A stretch of DNA of 64,000 bases from Halocafeteria seosinensis (GCA_001687465.1 LVLI01000166.1:1-64000), one strand, 5' to 3'; positions 1 through 12,093 are shown, numbered from the stretch's first letter. Notes: generated from the sequence alone by a model not told the origin. Program-made: numbers and translations.

Positions 1-104
1 GCACAGGCCTCTATACGATGAGGAGATCACGTGTATATCGGTAGAATCATGCACGAAGCACTATGGAAAGATATATTGAAGAATAAAAGTGCGCACTTGT
101 GCCA

Positions 105-290
105 ACCCTAAAATTGGCCTATGTTGTGCCAACCGTGGCATGCCACCGTGCCAGTGCCACTTGGCACGTGGCGCTGCCCGTGCCCCACGCCCTATCCCCG
201 GGGGATTTGGGATGGGGAAGCCTTCCCCATCCCCAGTTGGGGAAGTGGGGACGCCATCCCAACAGCCCTAGTCACCACCCACCAGTACAA
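105..290. repeat. GC-rich patch dense in short palindromes
   Basis: This patch just beyond the TRM5 stop is far richer in G and C than its surroundings. It is packed with short direct and inverted words: repeated TGCCAAC and GTGCC, the palindrome GGCATGCC, a CCCCGGGGG run, and GGGGAAG facing CTTCCCC. Open frames cross it on both strands, but they are compositional and show no protein-like pattern. It may be a relic of a mobile or structural repeat or a hairpin-forming element. No terminal repeats or target duplications are visible within the window. Confidence 0.45.
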
Positions 291-360
291 TGTTGAGCAG
301 GCATTGGGGATGCGTTGTGGTATTTTCCTCTCCCGTATATACGATTTATTGGACATAGTT

Positions 361-2018
361 TTAGACAAGTCGTCGCTTTTTACTACTATCTGGTCCATCC
401 GTCAGCACTGTGGCTAGTCGGGGGCGGAATTGTACCAATACCATCAGTTTCTTTGGGGCTACATCCCGTACCAAGCGAATGGAGATATCACTGGCTTCTG
501 GTAGATCCTTCAACATAGATTTGAGACGCTGTATGCATAGCCGTTTACACCATAGCCTTCTTCGAAAGCCAGCAGTTGTGCACTTGTTTCACATACCTCC
601 TGTACATCGGTTGTAGCATCTTCAAGATTGTCGGCTTTGCTGAAGCAGTAGCAGTGTATCCAAGGAAGAGGATACTTTTGGGGCTCTAAAGATTTATCTT
701 TCGTCCATAAATCATTCGGAAATATGCTGCGGAAGACGTCTGGTCGCCTCGAATCATACGTGCACACACATCGATAATCGAAGAAGCGGTCTACAGTTTG
801 AGAATACTTACCACAGAAGTCTAAGGCATCCGCAGGGAGATTCATGATTATGTGATCAACGAGCTTCTTTCTTGGACCCAGAAGGTCCTTGATGAATTCC
901 CTGGCATCGAGTGTAGATATTTCAATCTTCTTCTCGACCTTGTTGAGTCTGGCGGCTCTCTCCAGAGCGCTAGTACTGTCTGGATTTAAATCGTTTGCAA
1001 AAACATAGCTACCTTTCATAGCTAAGGGCACGGCGAATGGTCCTACACCACAAAACATATCAGCGACAATAGGCCTGGAGCCGCTAGTATCACTTGTATG
1101 TTCCGAAAATTGAGAGGCTATCTCCTCTACCAGACGATGATGCTCAGTACTAAGGCGCGAATTCCAGTATACTCTGGAGTAGTCGAATTCGAAACGAGCT
1201 CCTCCTTCTCTCACGCATACATTGAGATTTGGTTCTCCAGCTAGTATCTCCATAGGAAACGTTCGAAATTCGTTTCGTATTTCATCCGTCTTGTTCACTA
1301 CTGTCTTAATATGAGGACTTTTGTCGACAAGCACCTCCCCTATTAGGTACTTGTACGGAAGCTGCTCCTCTTTTAGATTAAGATGGGCTATATGTCCTAC
1401 AGTTTCAAAGGAGGATGGAACCGTTATAGAATGGGGAAGTAGCTGTTGTAATACTTCGGAGGCCGTCATTTCATCATAGCCAATGGTAACTGTATAGTCC
1501 ACGATAGTGGCACCAGACTCTTCGAAGACCCACTTTCTAAGCTCTTCAGGTAGCTCTTTGAGGTCTTCTGACTTTATATCGCGGCTTAATAGAAAGAGTT
1601 TGCGATCGCGCTCTCCATCTGGGTCCTTTACTATGTGTTTCACCTTGGGGAGGGAGAGGGAATACTCACTAAGTAGTCTCGATGCCTCGGTCAACTTTTT
1701 CACCGGCAGTTTGGCTGCTTTAACAGGAATCCTTCGCGTGAAGTGCTCCAAAAACACATCCTTCAGATGAGAAGGTGGTTCCTTATTAATGGACGAGGAC
1801 ATTCTTATTCGTCCATGCAGGCTGCTCCGATTTAGTTCCTGGGAGACGTAGCGTGCTGGGGTCACCAAGGGGCTATCAATGTTACCGTGCGTATACACTA
1901 CCGCTGGTTCGAACCTTGCAATAGGCGATATCCAAAAAATGCTTCGTGTTTTGTTCTCCCTGTGTATCTGCCATTGTTTTACTTGTTGCCGTAGAGTCCT
2001 CAGACTGTGTCTCAACAT
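361..2018 (-). CDS. TRM5: tRNA (guanine37-N1)-methyltransferase TRM5
   Basis: Makes m1G37 next to the anticodon, using S-adenosylmethionine, to prevent frameshifting. The CDS is complement(join(361..528,597..2018)), 529 residues. Visible family patterns are HIAHLNL with GEVLVDK (substrate-binding region), a GARFEFDYSRVYWNSRL block, the SAM-binding DMFCGVGPF motif, and the catalytic-region NLPA motif. The last 55 residues are in a separate exon. Donor GTATGT at 596 and a CAG acceptor at 531..529 restore the family C-terminus containing VRDVAPKK. Without that splice the protein would end in a spurious tail. The N-terminus (HSLRTLRQQVKQW and onward) is basic and could be a mitochondrial presequence, as in TRM5 proteins that serve both compartments; an internal Met could start a cytosolic form. 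The start is the first ATG, at 2018. Confidence 0.95.
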
Positions 2019-2191
2019 GCCTTATTCACAGGCCATTGTCGACGACACCCAAGGAGTTGTTGTATGGCACTAGAAACTCCATTCAATTCAGTTGAACAAT
2101 AGGGGTCACAATTACATGTCAAAATTCTCGTGGTTGAGATAAATGGAGCTCATTGTCTGTACCGAATAAGTGCATGTGAAGCTCCACTACA

Positions 2192-2791
2192 ATGGCTGAG
2201 GCTCAGCAGCAGGAAAGACCATTAATGGACGACACGACTTCAAATTCCAGGGGCAGTGGGTGCAAGGACTGTCCCATAAGGAAAGGGAAGGTAGCAAAGA
2301 GTTTCCCATATAGAATTCATATATTACGTCCGAGCGAAGACGTACTGGAGCCATCGTGTGACTGCCAGCATCTTCATATGACTTATGGTAAAACATACAA
2401 ATACTGCACGTGTGGTGAAGCGAAGGCCCAGGTAAGTGGACAGTGCTAATTAGATGGAGATCTTGGAAACAGCTTTTAGGTTGGAATCTCACTGCAGCCC
2501 TTCTGTGACGAATCGTGTCATGGAACCCAATGGGAGCCGCTAGAATTCACAGTCGACAAGAACCAACGAGTAAGTGTATTTTAGAATTCTCCTGTCCCCT
2601 AATTCAGGCCTTGCTTTCAAGCGTGCGTGCTTCATTGAACCAAACCTGAGAATGGAGGTGGTGTGTTCAAATAACCTATCTTCTTGGTGATGCAGTGGTA
2701 TTTGGTGTGCGGGTGCAAACAAACTGATTCTCCTCCTCATTGTGATGGTTCTCACATCCACATTGATTGGAGCAAAGTTAACGACTGGTAG
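2192..2791 (+). CDS. CDGSH iron-sulfur protein, CISD3/MiNT type
   Basis: Small iron-sulfur (2Fe-2S) protein. The CDS is join(2192..2431,2498..2569,2696..2791), 135 residues, all junctions in phase 0. Two CDGSH-type fingers are present, as in mitochondrial CISD3. The first is CTCGEAKAQPFCDESCHG, where CDESCH replaces the usual CDGSH. The second is canonical, CGC followed by PHCDGSHIHIDW. The first motif is split by intron 1 immediately before PFCDE, so it is only visible after splicing. Family members bind two 2Fe-2S clusters through three Cys and one His and act in iron or redox handling, usually in mitochondria. No convincing presequence is visible. Its start lies 173 bp from the divergent TRM5 start, so a shared promoter region is likely. 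Confidence 0.88.
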
Positions 2792-3175
2792 TTTGGGAAA
2801 CTTTAGGTGCTTTAGGATGCCCTACTTGTTTTGGTCGTTTTTCTTGTGCAATTTGTACGTAATTTCACACCAGACCAGTGTCGTCCAGGTAGAATGGTAG
2901 GGTACTGTGAATCTCCAATTTTTTCACTCAAACTTTATTCACTTTTTGGCGATATTTTTTCGACACGACTCAATCGTGGGCTGGAACATCAGATTCTCAG
3001 AATTTCCTGTGAGCTAGAATTTTTGGCCAGAAACGACACAGGGTTGAAGCAGCAGCTAGCCCAGTGTAAGGGAACAGTGATGTTAATTGCATGAATTGAT
3101 TTACAGCTACAATTAAAAGTAAAATAGTGATTCTATAGTTTCTCACTGCGTTTGAAATACTTTGCGCCCGTGAAA
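2792..3175. other. Intergenic region between CISD3-like gene and AspRS
   Basis: No supported gene. It holds the 3' flank of the iron-sulfur gene and the 5' flank of the synthetase gene. The frames present have no ATG-started protein-like content. Confidence 0.5.
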
Positions 3176-5110
3176 ATGTCAAGTGAAGAACAGGCAAAAC
3201 AATCTTCCCAGCCGGAGGCTGCTGCCCCAGGGACCGAAGGAGAGGGCGAGAAAAAGCTCTCCAAGAAGGAACTCCGTATTCTTGAGCGTCAGAGGAAGGT
3301 AAGACGTGTGCTTTACATATCGGCTCTTCACACTGTGATGGGGAATCGAACCATGGGTGGCTGAGAAATCAAGATGCTACTTGTGCCGTCTAGAGAGTGA
3401 CACAAGAATACCACGGTCATTAACTGGGATGCATATGGCCCAATTTTGTCTCGGGCGCGATTTCCTGTTCACTGAATATTGAAGCATATTGCTAACGCAT
3501 TTATGTTATTGCTCGATTCTTTCAGGAAGCTGAGATTGCGGCGCAAAAACAGGCACAATTCAAGGAAACTTTTGGGAAGGCTGAGCGTATTCAGTCCCAG
3601 AAACACACCGGCCGAAAATGGACTCGGTAAGTTCTTGGCTGACAACGAGCGCTGACGATCCTTTGGATCCATTACATCATCATTAACGTTACTCGTTGTG
3701 ATATCTCGTTGCAGAATTGACGAACTTGATGAGTCTAGGGTGGGAGAAGAGGTGTTGATCCGCGGGCGGGTGCACACCAGCAGGACCGCTGGTAAACTTG
3801 CTTTCGTTCTTTTGCGTCAAGCTGTCTCCAGTGTCCAGGCTGTGGTGTTCCAGAGCAAAGAATGCCCGAAAGAAATGATTAAGTTTGTTGAGGGAGTTCC
3901 CCACGAATCGGTGGTGGATATCACTGGCACAGTGGCGAGGCCAGAGCAGGAAATCGAAAGTGCTACACTGAAGACTCTCGAGATACACATGAAGACCTTC
4001 CACGTTATCTCCCAAGCTTTGCCTACGTTACCATTTTCTTTGGAAGACGCATCGAGGCCGGACTATCTTTACGAGCAAGGTGAGCAGGAAGAAGGTGAAG
4101 ATCAGAAGAAATATGTGAAAGTTGGGCAAGATGTGCGACTTGACAACCGGTGGATCGATCTGCGAACTCCTGCTAATCAGGCTATCTTTCGCATTAGCTC
4201 TGGTGTGTGCACATTATTCCGTGAGTTTCTTTTGAAGAATGGTTTCGTAGAGATGCAGACACCCAAGCTGCTGGGCGGAGCGAGTGAAGGTGGGGCGAAC
4301 GTCTTCACTTTGGACTATTTTGGTCAGTCAGCCTGCCTTGCACAAAGCCCTCAGCTGTACAAGCAGATGTGCACCGCTTGCGCTGATTTTGAACGAGTAT
4401 TTGAGATCGGTCCTGTGTTCCGCGCTGAGAACAGCAACACTCATCGGCACCTCACGGAGTTCCACGGACTGGATATGGAGATGACAATCAACGAACATTA
4501 CTCAGAATGCCTGGACGTTTTTAGTGATTTGTTCATTTATATATTTAAGGGTTTGCAAACTCGATTCAAGAAAGAGCTCGAGGCTGTCAGAGCCCAACAT
4601 CCCTTTGAAGACTTTAAGTTCCAGGAGCCAGCCCTCCGGATTACTTTCGAACACGGTATTGATCTACTCCGAGAAGCGGGAGAGGACGTTGGGTACGAAG
4701 ATGATCTGAGCACTACCCAGGAGAAAAAGTTAGGGAAAATTATTCGTGAAAAGTATGACACTGATTTCTTCATGATGGATAAGTTCCCGTTGGCGATCCG
4801 TGCTTTCTATAGCATGCCAGACCCCGAGGACTCCAGATGGAGTAACAGCTACGATTTCTTCATGAGAGGAGAGGAAATCCTATCTGGGGCGCAACGTATC
4901 CATGACCCTGTTTTGCTAGAGGAACGCGCTAGGGCGAAAGGCATCCCCGTCGAAAGCATCCAAAGCTATGTCGATAGTTTCAGGCATGGTGCTCTTCCCC
5001 ACGCTGGTGGAGGCGTAGGGTTAGAACGAGTTGTGATGCTATTTTTGGGTCTTCCTAATATTAGGAAATCCGCGCTATTCCCTCGTGATCCCAAGCGCTT
5101 AAGTCCATAA
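3176..5110 (+). CDS. DARS: Cytosolic aspartyl-tRNA synthetase
   Basis: Class II synthetase that charges tRNA-Asp. The CDS is join(3176..3298,3526..3626,3715..5110), 539 residues. The N-terminal Lys/Glu-rich helix (about 1-85) is the eukaryotic extension. The anticodon-binding OB fold begins with RVGEEVLIRGRVHTS. Catalytic motifs are motif 2 (VFRAENSNTHRHLTEFHGLD) and motif 3 (GGGVGLERVVMLFLGL), followed by the class II ending with SALFPRD. The start is the ATG at 3176, 24 bases downstream of an in-frame TTG. Exon 2 is 101 nt and its junction reconstitutes a Trp-Thr-Arg-Ile stretch. Length and motifs match archaeal/eukaryotic cytosolic AspRS rather than the longer bacterial or organellar type. 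Confidence 0.96.
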
Positions 5111-5548
5111 GGTCCACTTTAAGAATTTCGACTTTGACCGCAAGCTCTACAACGTCGTAGAGACAAGTATCCAATGTCTGTAACTAGACTCCTCATTGTC
5201 GTTGTATTCGACCATTCCACGGAGCGCAACACAATAAATTAGTATTTGAACTACTCGATTCGCTCTCTTTTCCATCGCTATCCAGTGTTCCTGCGTCTAC
5301 TATGCTGAAGTATTCGGAGATTTGTGAAGTAAACAGGGTGTTTTGAAAGTGGGGAAAGTTTAATGCAGATATATCGATGGGATGAGAGACAATTCACGAG
5401 GATATTCCTAGATCCGTTTCTGCATTGTTTATTCAATAAGTCTATGTGGTTATATTGGTTGCAAATAAAAGAGAGACGTCGTATAGGCTCGCTAACTTTA
5501 TTCACTCGGAACCGTTGCTGAGTCGCTCTTTTCAAAATATAGGTCAAC
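5111..5548. other. Intergenic region after AspRS
   Basis: AT-richer, non-coding in appearance. It contains the AspRS 3' flank, with an AATAAA word near 5232, and the promoter side of the next gene. I see no gene or RNA in it. Confidence 0.5.
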
Positions 5549-6592
5549 ATGAGCGGCGACGTAAGAAGTCAATCAGCAGTTCATTCGTCCTCCACCAATG
5601 GTACCGTTGAAGGCATAGGAACCAACCACAGTACCATACCGGCAAGTGTCGGATTCAGTGATACTACAGAGCAAACAACAGCGCGACAAAGTACAACAGA
5701 CTCCAGACCAAGCGGAGCCCCACCACCAACAGCCAAACACGAAAACGACGAGAATCATATCGTCGATCCGAGTCCGAAACCGACAGCTCTCGCCGATCGG
5801 ACATGTAGAGACGTTTCTAATAAGGATACGACGCCAGTGCATATGAAAATGCGCACCAGTCCCGTTACGAAACCTACGGTGTTTATAGTTGATGTGGAGA
5901 GCAGTCCGGCAGCATTGGAATTTTGTGATGGTATCACATCTACCTATTTTCGACACCACGTGGCTCGTCATGGCCATCGTGTCATTGTCGTTCATACAAG
6001 ATCATATAAAAGAGTAAGTGTGTAACTCTTCCGGCTTGCTGGTGCGCTTATTATTATGGCCCTGCTCTTGCAGCTTCCGCCAACGTTCAAAATACCGGCA
6101 CCAAAGAACGCTTTGATTACGCAACTGGCCACGAATGACTGCTCTCCCGCGGTTTCATTTTTTGCCACCAGAACAGATTTGTCAAAGTCCATTAGGATTG
6201 TTGCCTCGGCAAAGATGCGAGGTAAATACGTCGATATACTACATCTCATGAGGGAGCGAAAACACGACATTGAACTCCTGCCTCCGGACCTAAAACTCTA
6301 TGAGCTCATCGGGGTTCCACCTCCACGCAGTAACGTGAAATCCTCGAAACGGCTGGCGACGAAACTGTCTTACTCGCTGCAACAGTCCAGCGGTCATCCG
6401 GCAAATGGGTCAGCTCAGAAGATGTTACGCGGGCAAGTGAACAACGTTCTTGTTCCGTATGGGTCTTCACAAGAGAGCGACTTCGCGGGCGAGGGGAAAC
6501 TTTCGGAAGTAGAAAATGGGGAGCATAACAACGTCTATCCCTCTACATCGCAAATTACGATACCATCTACGGAATCCAGTCAGAGTACATGA
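5549..6592 (+). CDS. Hypothetical protein, 327 residues
   Basis: Not recognised. The CDS is join(5549..6013,6074..6592). The intron is 60 bp with a GTAAGT donor and a TTGCAG acceptor, phase 0. Residues 1-105 are Ser/Thr/Pro-rich and probably disordered. Residues about 108-250, across the splice, look like a folded domain with alternating hydrophobic stretches (KPTVFIVDVE, HRVIVVHTRSYK, KSIRIVASAKMRGKYVDI). This could be a BRCT-like or Rossmann-like alpha/beta unit, but no diagnostic residues are visible. The C-terminal 75 residues are again low complexity. The gene lies alone between the AspRS gene and a 1.2 kb gene-free stretch. Confidence 0.7.
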
Positions 6593-7821
6593 AACCCAGC
6601 CCACCACTGGGCACGTTCCAGTTGTACAATATTCGGTTTGACAAAGACGAACCCTTAATGTGACCTGTCACTCCGAAAGACTTGATTCCGGCGTTATATG
6701 TGATCGCTCTTGGTGGGACATCCTCTGAATAAACCATCTCGGGAATAGTGTAGCACACCTAGCCTCAGCATTGTGTAGCCGTTGTACACTTCTTTAAGCC
6801 TTGCAAGTTCTCATTCCGGTCAAGACGACAAGAGTGAGCAATACAAGGCATCGTCGTAGAGTGTTTCACCGTGTGAATCATCTTCAGACCCTGGTTGTCG
6901 GTTGTCAGCTAACAGGTTCGTTTATGTCCAGACATCATTAGTCATCGGTCTCCTGACGCTGCTCCCGCGATTTCGGCATACATGCTTGAAGGCGCCGCTG
7001 GCCACAATGACCATGTCAATGTGGGAATTACAGTATAGTAGGATTCCAACGTCTGAGTTGTGGGGTTTCGCCCAACAAGTATGAGTCCCCATCGTTTGTA
7101 CAGGATCCATTAGTGTAAACCATGAAAGGGTCCAGGTCTCTATTCGTTGCCGTTAGAATTTGGTGCGGGCTTCTTCGAATGTCTCCCGATCCTTTCGTAC
7201 TTGTATTCTTGGTTTTGTTGCAGCCCATACTTTGGTTCGCTCAAAAATATAACACGAGACCTTCGCGACAGACAAACTATCCAATCAGAATGACAGCACC
7301 TTCCCACTGAAAATATGCGTTGTGTCAGTTAAAAACATCATTGTGCAAAGACTGCTTGCAGCTTCGTCTGCTTCGTGGCAAGCCTCACTTCTTCACTGTG
7401 GTTCAATGAACGGAAAGATTGTAGACTGAGGGGAACGTCTACGCCTCAGACACCACACACCATGCAGACGCAGCGTTCATTGATGATGATATAGAGTACG
7501 ATTAGACCCCATTGGATGGATATTTTGTCTCTCCTTCTCTTTGAGGGACTGTGGAAGCGATACACGTGCTTTGTGGACGAGGAAGCTTCTTGTCCTGTAA
7601 GGAGGGCGTTGGATTTCCCAATCCTCTCCATTAGCTGTCTCTCGTATTACCACCTACCTACACACAGGGTGATATAGTGCCCTCTCGTGTTTTTCTTCTG
7701 TCGTATCGGGTGATCTATTACGGTGGAACTTGCGAGAGGGGAAAGGAAAAGCGTTTTTGGGAGTTGTGTTTTGCCTTGCCTCCCAGCAACCAACTCTTCT
7801 GGGCATTCCACGACTTAAACA
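6593..7821. other. 1.2 kb gene-poor region
   Basis: No confident gene. Short frames occur on both strands. The only one with some protein character is a 61-codon minus-strand frame at 7446..7631, starting MERIGKSNALL and containing a basic SPSKRRRDK segment before a hydrophobic GLIVLYIIIN stretch. That could be a tiny single-pass membrane protein. I cannot support it further and do not call it. Confidence 0.4.
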
Positions 7822-9565
7822 ATGGCGGATCAGAGGGATACAGAGCATGCGCATGCCACGTCGGCAGGCGCCGATGATGACAACTCTATGCGTGCTGGAG
7901 GACATGGCGTCATTCCTTCTCCATCTTCCTCGGCCGAATCATACAGCGCTCCTGAAGATAGCACCGTCGGAGGTAATGAACGTGGAGCTGGAGGTACTCA
8001 TAACGATGACGAAGGTCATGGGGCTGATGGAGGGTCACACCAAGACAATAATGAGCAGAATGGAGGCAGCGAGCGACAAGACAGTGGCGGTAGCTCATCA
8101 CACGCACGCACTCCAAGAGGAGGTCGAAGATCTGAGGCGACCACAGAGGAAGACAAAGAAAAGCTAAGGGAGCTCGAAGAGTATATGAAGAAACTAGAGG
8201 ACGGTAAGTGGGAACAGCTATAAATCCATCAAATTGGTTTGGTACCACTGAAGGGCTCATATAAATATTTCAGGTTCGCATCCGGAGCTTCAGGAGAAAG
8301 AAAAGATCTTTAAAGCAGTGAAACATGATGCTGTTGAGAAGGCACGGATACATCGTGATTATCAATTAAGGGTTATTGAGAATTTATTTGATTATCACAA
8401 ACATGCTGCGGAAGAAATATATAAGGTAAGACTAGAGTTCTGCTTGTGTGTGCGTTCCCATGTTGCATCTCCCAGCTTTTTTGGCAGAACTCTGTCGATA
8501 AAGTGAAGAAGCAAATTGAGGATGATCTCATGCGCCGTATAAGAAAGCTGAAAGGAGAGAAAAGTAAACATGGTAGGTGCACTCTGAGTGGTACATAGTA
8601 GGCTTGGCACGTGTTGTGAACGAATGTGTGCCCCTACTGCAGACCGAGCTACACGAAGAACGACGCGTAAAGGAAGAGAGGAAACTCAAGAAGAGAAAGC
8701 GCAGCTGGAGAATACGCTTCGAACTGCAGTGGATGGGGGCATGCTGCGATCTGATGCAGTTCTCAAATTTTCATTGCCTAAGAACACTATCCAGGGGGAT
8801 ATGCAGCTGATTCATTCGAAGTGGAAGTCAAGAGTGCATCAGTTCCGCCAAAGTTGTGAAAAGGACATGCTTCCAATTAGAGTCGACAAAGAACGACTCT
8901 TCTTTTGCGATCAAGTGTTGCACATTGAGGATGAAGTAATTCTAGTATCCGAGCTAACTGCTGAGCAGTTCTTCTGTAAATTGTTTGCCATAAGCGCCGC
9001 CGATATAGTTGTGCAGTTTCCTGATGGGGGGAAAGGGCGTCTGCCGCTAACACATTTACGTCATGGGCGCTTCACCATTCGGAAGTATGAACCAAGGGAG
9101 CTCATGGAACAGCTTCCTGAGGGAAACATAGTCGACGATTTGAACAACAGTGCACGTGTTGCCGAGAACTTAATTAGTAACCAAGTTCGTAGCAGCAGTT
9201 CCTCTTCTACTGCGAAGCGCCGTGGACAAAAGCAAAGTGCTTCAGCTGATGCAAATTCTCACCCTGCTCCTTCAGACACGCCTAGCGTCAAAAGGCAACG
9301 TGGTGGATCTCCAAGGGAACCAACGAAGCGCTCAAATCGTACCCAATCATCGAGCGAGCAGCAGGCTTCTCCTGAAGCAGCCGGTACGGACGACTCCGGT
9401 TACAATACAGATTTGGGCTCTGAAGCGCCTGGGGTGGGAAGCAGTGCTGCTCAACCAAACTCGACTGATCTTGCGGCAGCTACTGGGGAGAAAAGAACGC
9501 TAGACACAGAGGAGGAAAATACCGAAGTAACAAAGAAAGCTAGAGTAGCAGAGAGTGATGAATGA
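7822..9565 (+). CDS. Sds3/BRMS1-like subunit of Sin3 histone deacetylase complex
   Basis: Probable nuclear co-repressor subunit that dimerises and holds HDAC to Sin3. The CDS is join(7822..8203,8274..8425,8488..8572,8643..9565), 513 residues. Residues 1-110 are acidic/Ser-rich and disordered. Residues about 113-250 form the long coiled-coil Sds3 domain. It starts with the family-type LEEYMKKLEDGSHPEL, whose DGSHP crosses the first splice, and continues through HDAVEKARIHRDYQL and KVKKQIEDDLMRRIRKLKGEK. Residues 250-340 carry the LPKNTIQGDMQLIH segment that follows the coil in BRMS1/Sds3 proteins. The last 120 residues are Ser-rich with KRQR/KKAR basic patches, likely nuclear localisation signals. 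All four exons join in frame only with the stated sites. Confidence 0.85.
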
Positions 9566-9695
9566 ACATTCTTTGAGTTCGCTTTTATAAATATCCATGT
9601 AGATATTTTCTAATTCCTCACACCACGTGTTAGTCGTGTATTCAGAGGTTCTGCAGACATTACATACTTAAATCTTAACTGGCAAGTGAAGCACA

Positions 9696-10704
9696 TTAAT
9701 CAGCAGCAACTTGGTCTTGCTCCTGCCAGTATTCCGCGGCATCCAAGGCGACAAAACAACTCTCAGCAACGATTCGCGAATCATCATTTTCGAATTCACG
9801 CAGCAAAGAAAGAGCTTCCTCAGTACCGATGGCACCAAGTGCTTCTGCAGCTTCATGGCGAACCATAGGATGTTCCGCTTTATTTCTTAAGGTTGCCTCC
9901 AACGTATTTAGCGAGGAAGAATTTTGAAGTTGCCCGAGGACGTATGCTACTTCATGCCGGAAAAGGGCGCTATCGTCTTGAAGCCCTTTGAGAAGCGCTT
10001 CAGTCCCTTCTTTGTCCACACGGTTCCGTAAGGCAAACATTGCTTTGTATCTGTTATATAGAGGACTGCTCTTATCTAGCAGCTGCTGTTGGAGTTTGGC
10101 TACATCTCGCTCTGACGATTCCGGAGGCGCAGGGTCAACACTTTCATACGGGTTATCATTGGCGTCATTAGGTCTCTGCGGTGGCAGAAAATTCGGCAAT
10201 GTGCGATAAATGAAAAGCTAGCAGCTAAGAAAAATCGCTTACTTTGTCTTCCTTTAGTTTTTGTAGGGCGATTTGACAGGTTTCTGACACCTCAGGCCTA
10301 TCATCCTTAACGTAATTGGATATCACACCAATCGCCTGCGTATCTCCAATGGCTCCTAACGCTTCAGCACACTGCAATTACCCGCATAATTCCCATGGAG
10401 AAGGAGTATGCAGCCGCGAGATACTATTACTCTGACGTACCTCATGTCGCACAATGGGGTCGTCGTCCGTATTTTCCAGAATCTTGGTTAGACATGGAAT
10501 TGCCGTTGGGTTCTGTATTTGACCGAGGGCAAACGCCACCTCGTGCCGGAAGAGCACGGATCCCTCTTCTTGATCCTCGAGAGCTCGACAAAGGGCTGAG
10601 ATTGCCTCAGGCGAACCATCTGTACGACAGTAAAACACAGCACGCATGCGCTCCGGCAGTGGTTTACTCCGGTCGCCCACGACGTCAATATGTGTATTTT
10701 CCAT
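9696..10704 (-). CDS. DOHH: Deoxyhypusine hydroxylase (DOHH)
   Basis: Completes hypusine formation on eIF5A. The CDS is complement(join(9696..10175,10243..10371,10441..10704)), 290 residues, close to the usual ~300. It is built of HEAT-like repeats in two halves. The four His-Glu iron-ligand motifs are visible: FRHEVAFALGQ and VRHEC in the first half, the latter split by intron 1, and FRHEVAYVLGQ and VRHEAAEALG in the second. Both introns are phase 0. The gene is followed at its 3' side by the convergent Sds3-like gene (130 bp). Confidence 0.95.
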
Positions 10705-11038
10705 CCTTGTCTTTCTGTTTTCCTATTCACGATGTACGAAAAAATGGGGTCAATCAATAACCTCTATGTATGACACATACGGAAATCAAGACATTACAAT
10801 TGCTGCTATCTCTGCTGATGGGGGTAATCCGCTTCAATCATTGACTTCACAAGACGAACTTGGACAGTCCAGTTAGACTCCCAAGCTACCAAGCAACAGA
10901 CGTCTAAATTACGGGAATCGTGGACGACCACAATGATTGACTGGACGCACTGTCTTCATATCCATTACTGAAGGGCGTACCATCTTCTGCACAATCTGAG
11001 CACTGTTGCACAAGTAGTAGTAGTGTACCCCACTGGTC
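10705..11038. other. Intergenic region between DOHH and B9D1-like genes
   Basis: Both neighbours read on the minus strand, so this holds the DOHH 5' flank and the B9 gene 3' flank. Nothing else is recognisable. Confidence 0.5.
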
Positions 11039-12093
11039 TCACCCAGTCTCTTGAGGGTCATACCATCCGTGGCCAAAGTACCGCAGTTCGGGATTGACCT
11101 CAGTTACATTCGTAGGATGGAGCTGATCTGAGAGGTGCCCGATTTGCGATCCAAACGCACTCGGTGCTGATTCAGAATAAAGGCGGCTGTAAGTCGCCTG
11201 ATCAGTGCTGTTGGCTGATTTCCCAGCAGCGTAGTTGAATACAACTCCTTGTGAGGAGAACCCACGAAAGAGGCAATTCAGCTCTACATGAACACTTCCA
11301 GAGCTGGATGTTGTAAGAGCAGACTTGTTACCTCCAGGATTTAAAACAGTCGTAGAATCTAGCAGTTGCGGCCCGCCTCCTATAAGCTTCCGCTTTAATC
11401 TCTCTTTGAATGTCCCATCGGGAACCCATGTGGGGATTTCAAGCTTATGCATTCCGGGCTGCGGAGGTATTCGGATACATCCGTATCCACCTGAAACGTC
11501 AGCAGTAACAATCACTCCGAGACGGACTACCCGCGTGGGCACAATGGTTGCTCACTTACCTATTTCGTTCCTTCCGAAGAAGTCTTGTGTCCATACACTA
11601 ACACACAGACTAGGCCATCCTCGCATGGATGTGGTAGAGAATGTTAATTCAAGCGGATGTCCCCAGTCGCATGTATTCTCTTCGTCCTCCTGCACTCATA
11701 ACACCATCGTCCAATACTGAAGCAGTACTAATCCCGCCAGGACCCTTACTTCGCACTCTGCCACATGGGTTTGACCAGAAGTATCTCCTTCGACGACGGC
11801 CCAATCTTCTGAAGGGGCAATGATCTCCCATACGCAATAACAAGATAAGGTATCATTCACAGGCCAAGTATCTGCTATTTGCAGCAATTCAAACAAGGGT
11901 GAACGGCAGGTGCCATCTTCAGATTGCATTCTTCATCTTACCAGAAAACCATCGGCCGTTCGATCCATTGTTCTGGAAACCACTCGCTCCTTTGAGGGTC
12001 CCCGAAACGACAACTGTAAGCAGCTAAGAGCAAATAACATGGGTAGAGCTCTCTCCATTGGAATCACAGCGTTGAAGACATACCTTCTGGCAT
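11039..12093 (-). CDS. B9D1: B9-domain ciliary transition-zone protein, B9D1-like
   Basis: Member of the MKS/B9 complex at the ciliary transition zone. The CDS is complement(join(11039..11490,11560..11689,11750..11871,11942..12013,12084..12093)), 261 residues. The first coding exon is only 10 nt. The B9 (C2-like) domain spans residues about 3-185. It shows a VVSGTLKGASGF start, a Cys-rich strand (DTLSCYCVWE), the DWAVVEG...GQTH segment, DWGHPLELTF, GWPSLCVSVWTQDFFG, GGYGCIRIPPQPG and IGGGPQLL. The DW(x)nG pattern and the C-terminal tail beyond the domain favour B9D1 over B9D2. A clear B9D2 is present 29 kb away. MKS1 is unlikely because there is no long N-terminal region. The splice structure is strongly constrained: only these junctions join the B9 strands in frame. 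Confidence 0.82.

Noticed and set aside
3299-3525. A B-box-like string (reverse complement GGTTCGATTCCC) inside AspRS intron 1, suggesting a nested tRNA gene
   Set aside because: The T-stem does not pair, and no A box, acceptor stem or anticodon arm can be drawn on either strand.
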